Below, one piece after another: positions 6,801 through 7,320 of a stretch of DNA of 7,320 nucleotides (its first letter is position 1; each line of letters begins with the position of its first letter). Source of the stretch: Lachnospiraceae bacterium UBA3774 (GTDB lineage: Bacteria; Bacillota; Clostridia; Lachnospirales; Lachnospiraceae); the NCBI GenBank assembly GCA_002369255.1, contig DFFO01000048.1, forward strand, positions 1 through 7,320. Reading direction: 5' to 3'. The notes beneath the pieces are model-generated. The model ran no database searches. It had not been told where the DNA came from and worked only from the letters and a program-made list of their open reading frames with translations. The position numbers were made by a program, and so were the translations under genes.

Positions 6801-7320
6801 TATCCGTGAAATCTTCCGCCCGAAATATTGACGCTAAAAACAGAGCCGCCTTCGGTACGGGCTTTTACCGAATCAGGGCTTGCACTGCTGCCTCCGCGAA
6901 GCCTGTCCCAGTCTCCGCTTTTTATAGTAATCTCGGTAGATTTATTTGTAATATTTGTCTGGGTAGAGCCGACTATAGTAGGAAAGCTTGCTTCATCCGC
7001 AGCAAGGGAGCAGCGCACGTTTTCTCCGGCCTTAAAAGGATTGCATTGAAGCTTAAACCAGTTGCTCCCGTGACAGACTAAAGTGATATCGTCTATCTCC
7101 AGAGAAGACTGCGCGATGACGCTTGCATTGAATTGAAGCGCCGCACCGTCCGCGGCAGAGATCTTCACCGGATAATCCGTATCGAGCGTAACATTTGTCA
7201 GCGTTTCATCCTTTGACAAAGTATAATTGTCAACAAGTATCACGTGCGTGCTTCCGGTCTGCGCCCGAAGAAGCTCTGCAAGATCTCCTGCCGGAGCCTC
7301 CGGTGAAAGTCCGTCGCCTT
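3884..7320 (-). CDS. Large multidomain GH43 glycosidase with beta-helix and C-terminal repeat modules (5' end outside window)
   Basis: The frame is open from the window edge, leaving 1,144 visible residues (numbered from the first full codon at 7318). Residues 1-285 look like a right-handed beta-helix: a GDGLSPEAP start, then SGG/TGG turns at 166, 192, 225 and 252. Residues 290-635 form a five-bladed propeller of glycoside hydrolase family 43, closest in memory to subfamily 26 (exo-alpha-1,5-L-arabinofuranosidases). D303 in AADPFLFYKDGYYY is the base and E512 in VVEGSSPVYY the acid. LWSPEIH (351-357) and GCGHGSY (581-587) are further landmarks, and YTGSGYWTQYYALGYL matches the subfamily pattern. 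The expected DGT reads VGT at V437. A second beta-helix-type start follows (about 665), then two related modules (845-975 and 1022-1144). There are about 28 cysteines. No LPXTG, SLH or dockerin is seen at the C-terminus; any signal peptide is off-window. The likely role is extracellular removal of arabinose from plant polysaccharide. Confidence 0.85.
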   Translation of the reverse strand, partial: GDGLSPEAPAGDLAELLRAQTGSTHVILVDNYTLSKDETLTNVTLDTDYPVKISAADGAALQFNASVIAQSSLEIDDITLVCHGSNWFKLQCNPFKAGENVRCSLAADEASFPTIVGSTQTNITNKSTEITIKSGDWDRLRGGSSASPDSVKARTEGGSVFSVNISGGRFHGYVALGTRGNATGAKVRANISGGEFFKGIFIIYNESENLKYGYKADYDADILLSGGCVHGVVAPSNIMHNTLSGIYRVTVTGGDYSCLTDILAPEKYNGTMVSEICVSEDFRNRVIPAKEQVFTNPVMSAADPFLFYKDGYYYLVKTASRNLVLYKATSLAELKTVNGITVFTLTDGQNLWSPEIHCFSEEEVGAQACGWYCFIGYAANETEGETSSSRQRQYVLKCLDEDDDLLGKWGDPVTGLAQPRRITNHDDPDFNADKFCVGTSKIVIKGRPYMIYITEFGRGTSEFHQEIMLCAIENPWTYRGESVSVCKPEYSWEAHGYAYSASADKWYPKVVEGSSPVYYTDENGEEQFYLIYTGSGYWTQYYALGYLRCTDTDDPLNSDNWEKCVTSPILVRDYSKNIINGCGHGSYMKVGDEYWIAYHAYIEKNAGGGRYAFFEPIYVDENGVAIGDKDNHPANFSKEYHVFTSRMTLSEKINGFGTIKEPEGTVYLSAAAGNDDNGGITPEAPVKTFDEALRRLSGFETGTVIICGPAFTDAQRQDLPQMNGITVTSVYRGRDFREEADACLNICGDVVMNGDLTFSGLNIATTAGITVYAMKNSFAVIDCKIYVPDGNGDTITSEEDIRQAIIGVVSERGEIITDGISGLDLTEDELFGGDGLYGKAFKVRSAYLRISDSLAMHFCVDISSVASGILTGPDIEIIFGGRMRKVTDAEINGNLITFDVCGIGPECMADEITVKLSSVYENRKVEHTFRYSAAQYLYDLLKAFSPEKDNSEYAKKVRTLAVDLLNYGAASQVYMSRNTGRLANEGLTEDERLWGTNLDPECSTVKNTAYETVSKPSAYWRSASLSLGDKVSFLLKFDCEYSASELVLLVRRGDGSSFAVSGSEFEKTGRRYQATVSGVLLQELRDSYYFTVLKGNMPVSNTLCYSAESYAFAKQNSQPEELADLLRALMKCCDSAAEYIAAKS
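3887..4786 (-). repeat. Two tandem C-terminal protein modules (protein-level duplication)
   Basis: Residues 845-975 and 1022-1144 of the GH43 protein share one pattern. Each starts with a strand of the form S-A-x-L-x-(I/L)-x-D (SAYLRISDSLAMHF and SASLSLGDKVSFLL). A beta-rich body follows, then a Tyr-Ser-Ala step (RYSAAQYLYDLL; CYSAESYAFA). Each ends in an amphipathic helix with an L-x-x-x-L-x-x-x/AA-x-x-Y pattern (AVDLLNYGAASQVYM; LLRALMKCCDSAAEYI). I associate this type of C-terminal module with clostridial secreted proteins, but I know of no assigned function. Confidence 0.6.
5414..6451 (-). other. GH43 catalytic domain within the large protein
   Basis: This segment encodes residues 290-635, from the KEQVFTNPVMSAADPF entry strand to the end of the propeller after GCGHGSYMKVGDEYWIAYHA. 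The catalytic base D303 is at 6412-6410 and the general acid E512 at 5785-5783. ENPWTYRGESVSVCKPEYSW also matches the subfamily-26 pattern. V437 (6010-6008) occupies the place where the pKa-modulating Asp is expected. Confidence 0.8.

Noticed and set aside
6599..7081. A 160-codon plus-strand frame opposite the GH43 gene
   Set aside because: It is antisense to the beta-helix region, has no promoter or ribosome-binding site of note and no recognisable motif.
7241..7243. GTG as the start codon of the GH43 protein
   Set aside because: The frame stays open for 25 more codons to the window edge, and those residues (GDGLSPEAP...) match the start of a beta-helix module, so the real start is outside the window.

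Overview
The window looks like chromosome of an anaerobic Firmicute of the class Clostridia, probably a gut or rumen relative of the Oscillospiraceae/Ruminococcaceae. This is an inference from three things: the rplM-rpsI pair, strong TTGACA/TATAAT-type promoters with purine-rich Shine-Dalgarno sites, and a very large carbohydrate-active protein whose C-terminal 'LLNYGAASQ' modules I associate with clostridial surface proteins. No phage, insertion sequence, tRNA, rRNA or CRISPR was seen.

Layout. The left edge (1-151, minus) holds the first 50 codons of an EamA/DMT-type membrane transporter. Behind it is a non-coding stretch (152-398) that can fold into an unusually ordered RNA. The terminator at 399-434 closes the rplM-rpsI operon (ribosomal proteins uL13 and uS9, minus strand). 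That operon is driven by a clear promoter at 1395-1424, with a structured leader of about 100 nt that may be an L13-type autoregulatory leader. Next is larA (1499-2776, minus), a nickel-pincer-dependent lactate racemase homologue. Its own terminator overlaps the stop codon. A divergent promoter region (2820-2952) separates it from a LacX-like aldose 1-epimerase homologue on the plus strand (2953-3813). A perfect bidirectional hairpin terminator (3829-3867) lies between that gene and a very long converging minus-strand gene (3884 to beyond 7320). Its visible 1,144 residues contain a beta-helix region, a GH43 glycosidase domain (subfamily-26-like, alpha-L-arabinofuranosidase type), a second beta-helix-type module and two tandem C-terminal modules.

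How the genes fit together. Ribosomal protein synthesis, 2-hydroxyacid racemisation, sugar anomer chemistry and plant-polysaccharide (arabinan/arabinoxylan) debranching are separate transcription units, and I see no shared pathway operon. The epimerase homologue and the GH43 protein could both serve sugar use, but they converge and cannot be co-transcribed. The most unusual items are the GH43 domain set between two related beta-helix-start modules, its apparently missing pKa-modulating Asp, the His-to-Asn change in the epimerase homologue, and the foldable RNA upstream of the EamA gene.
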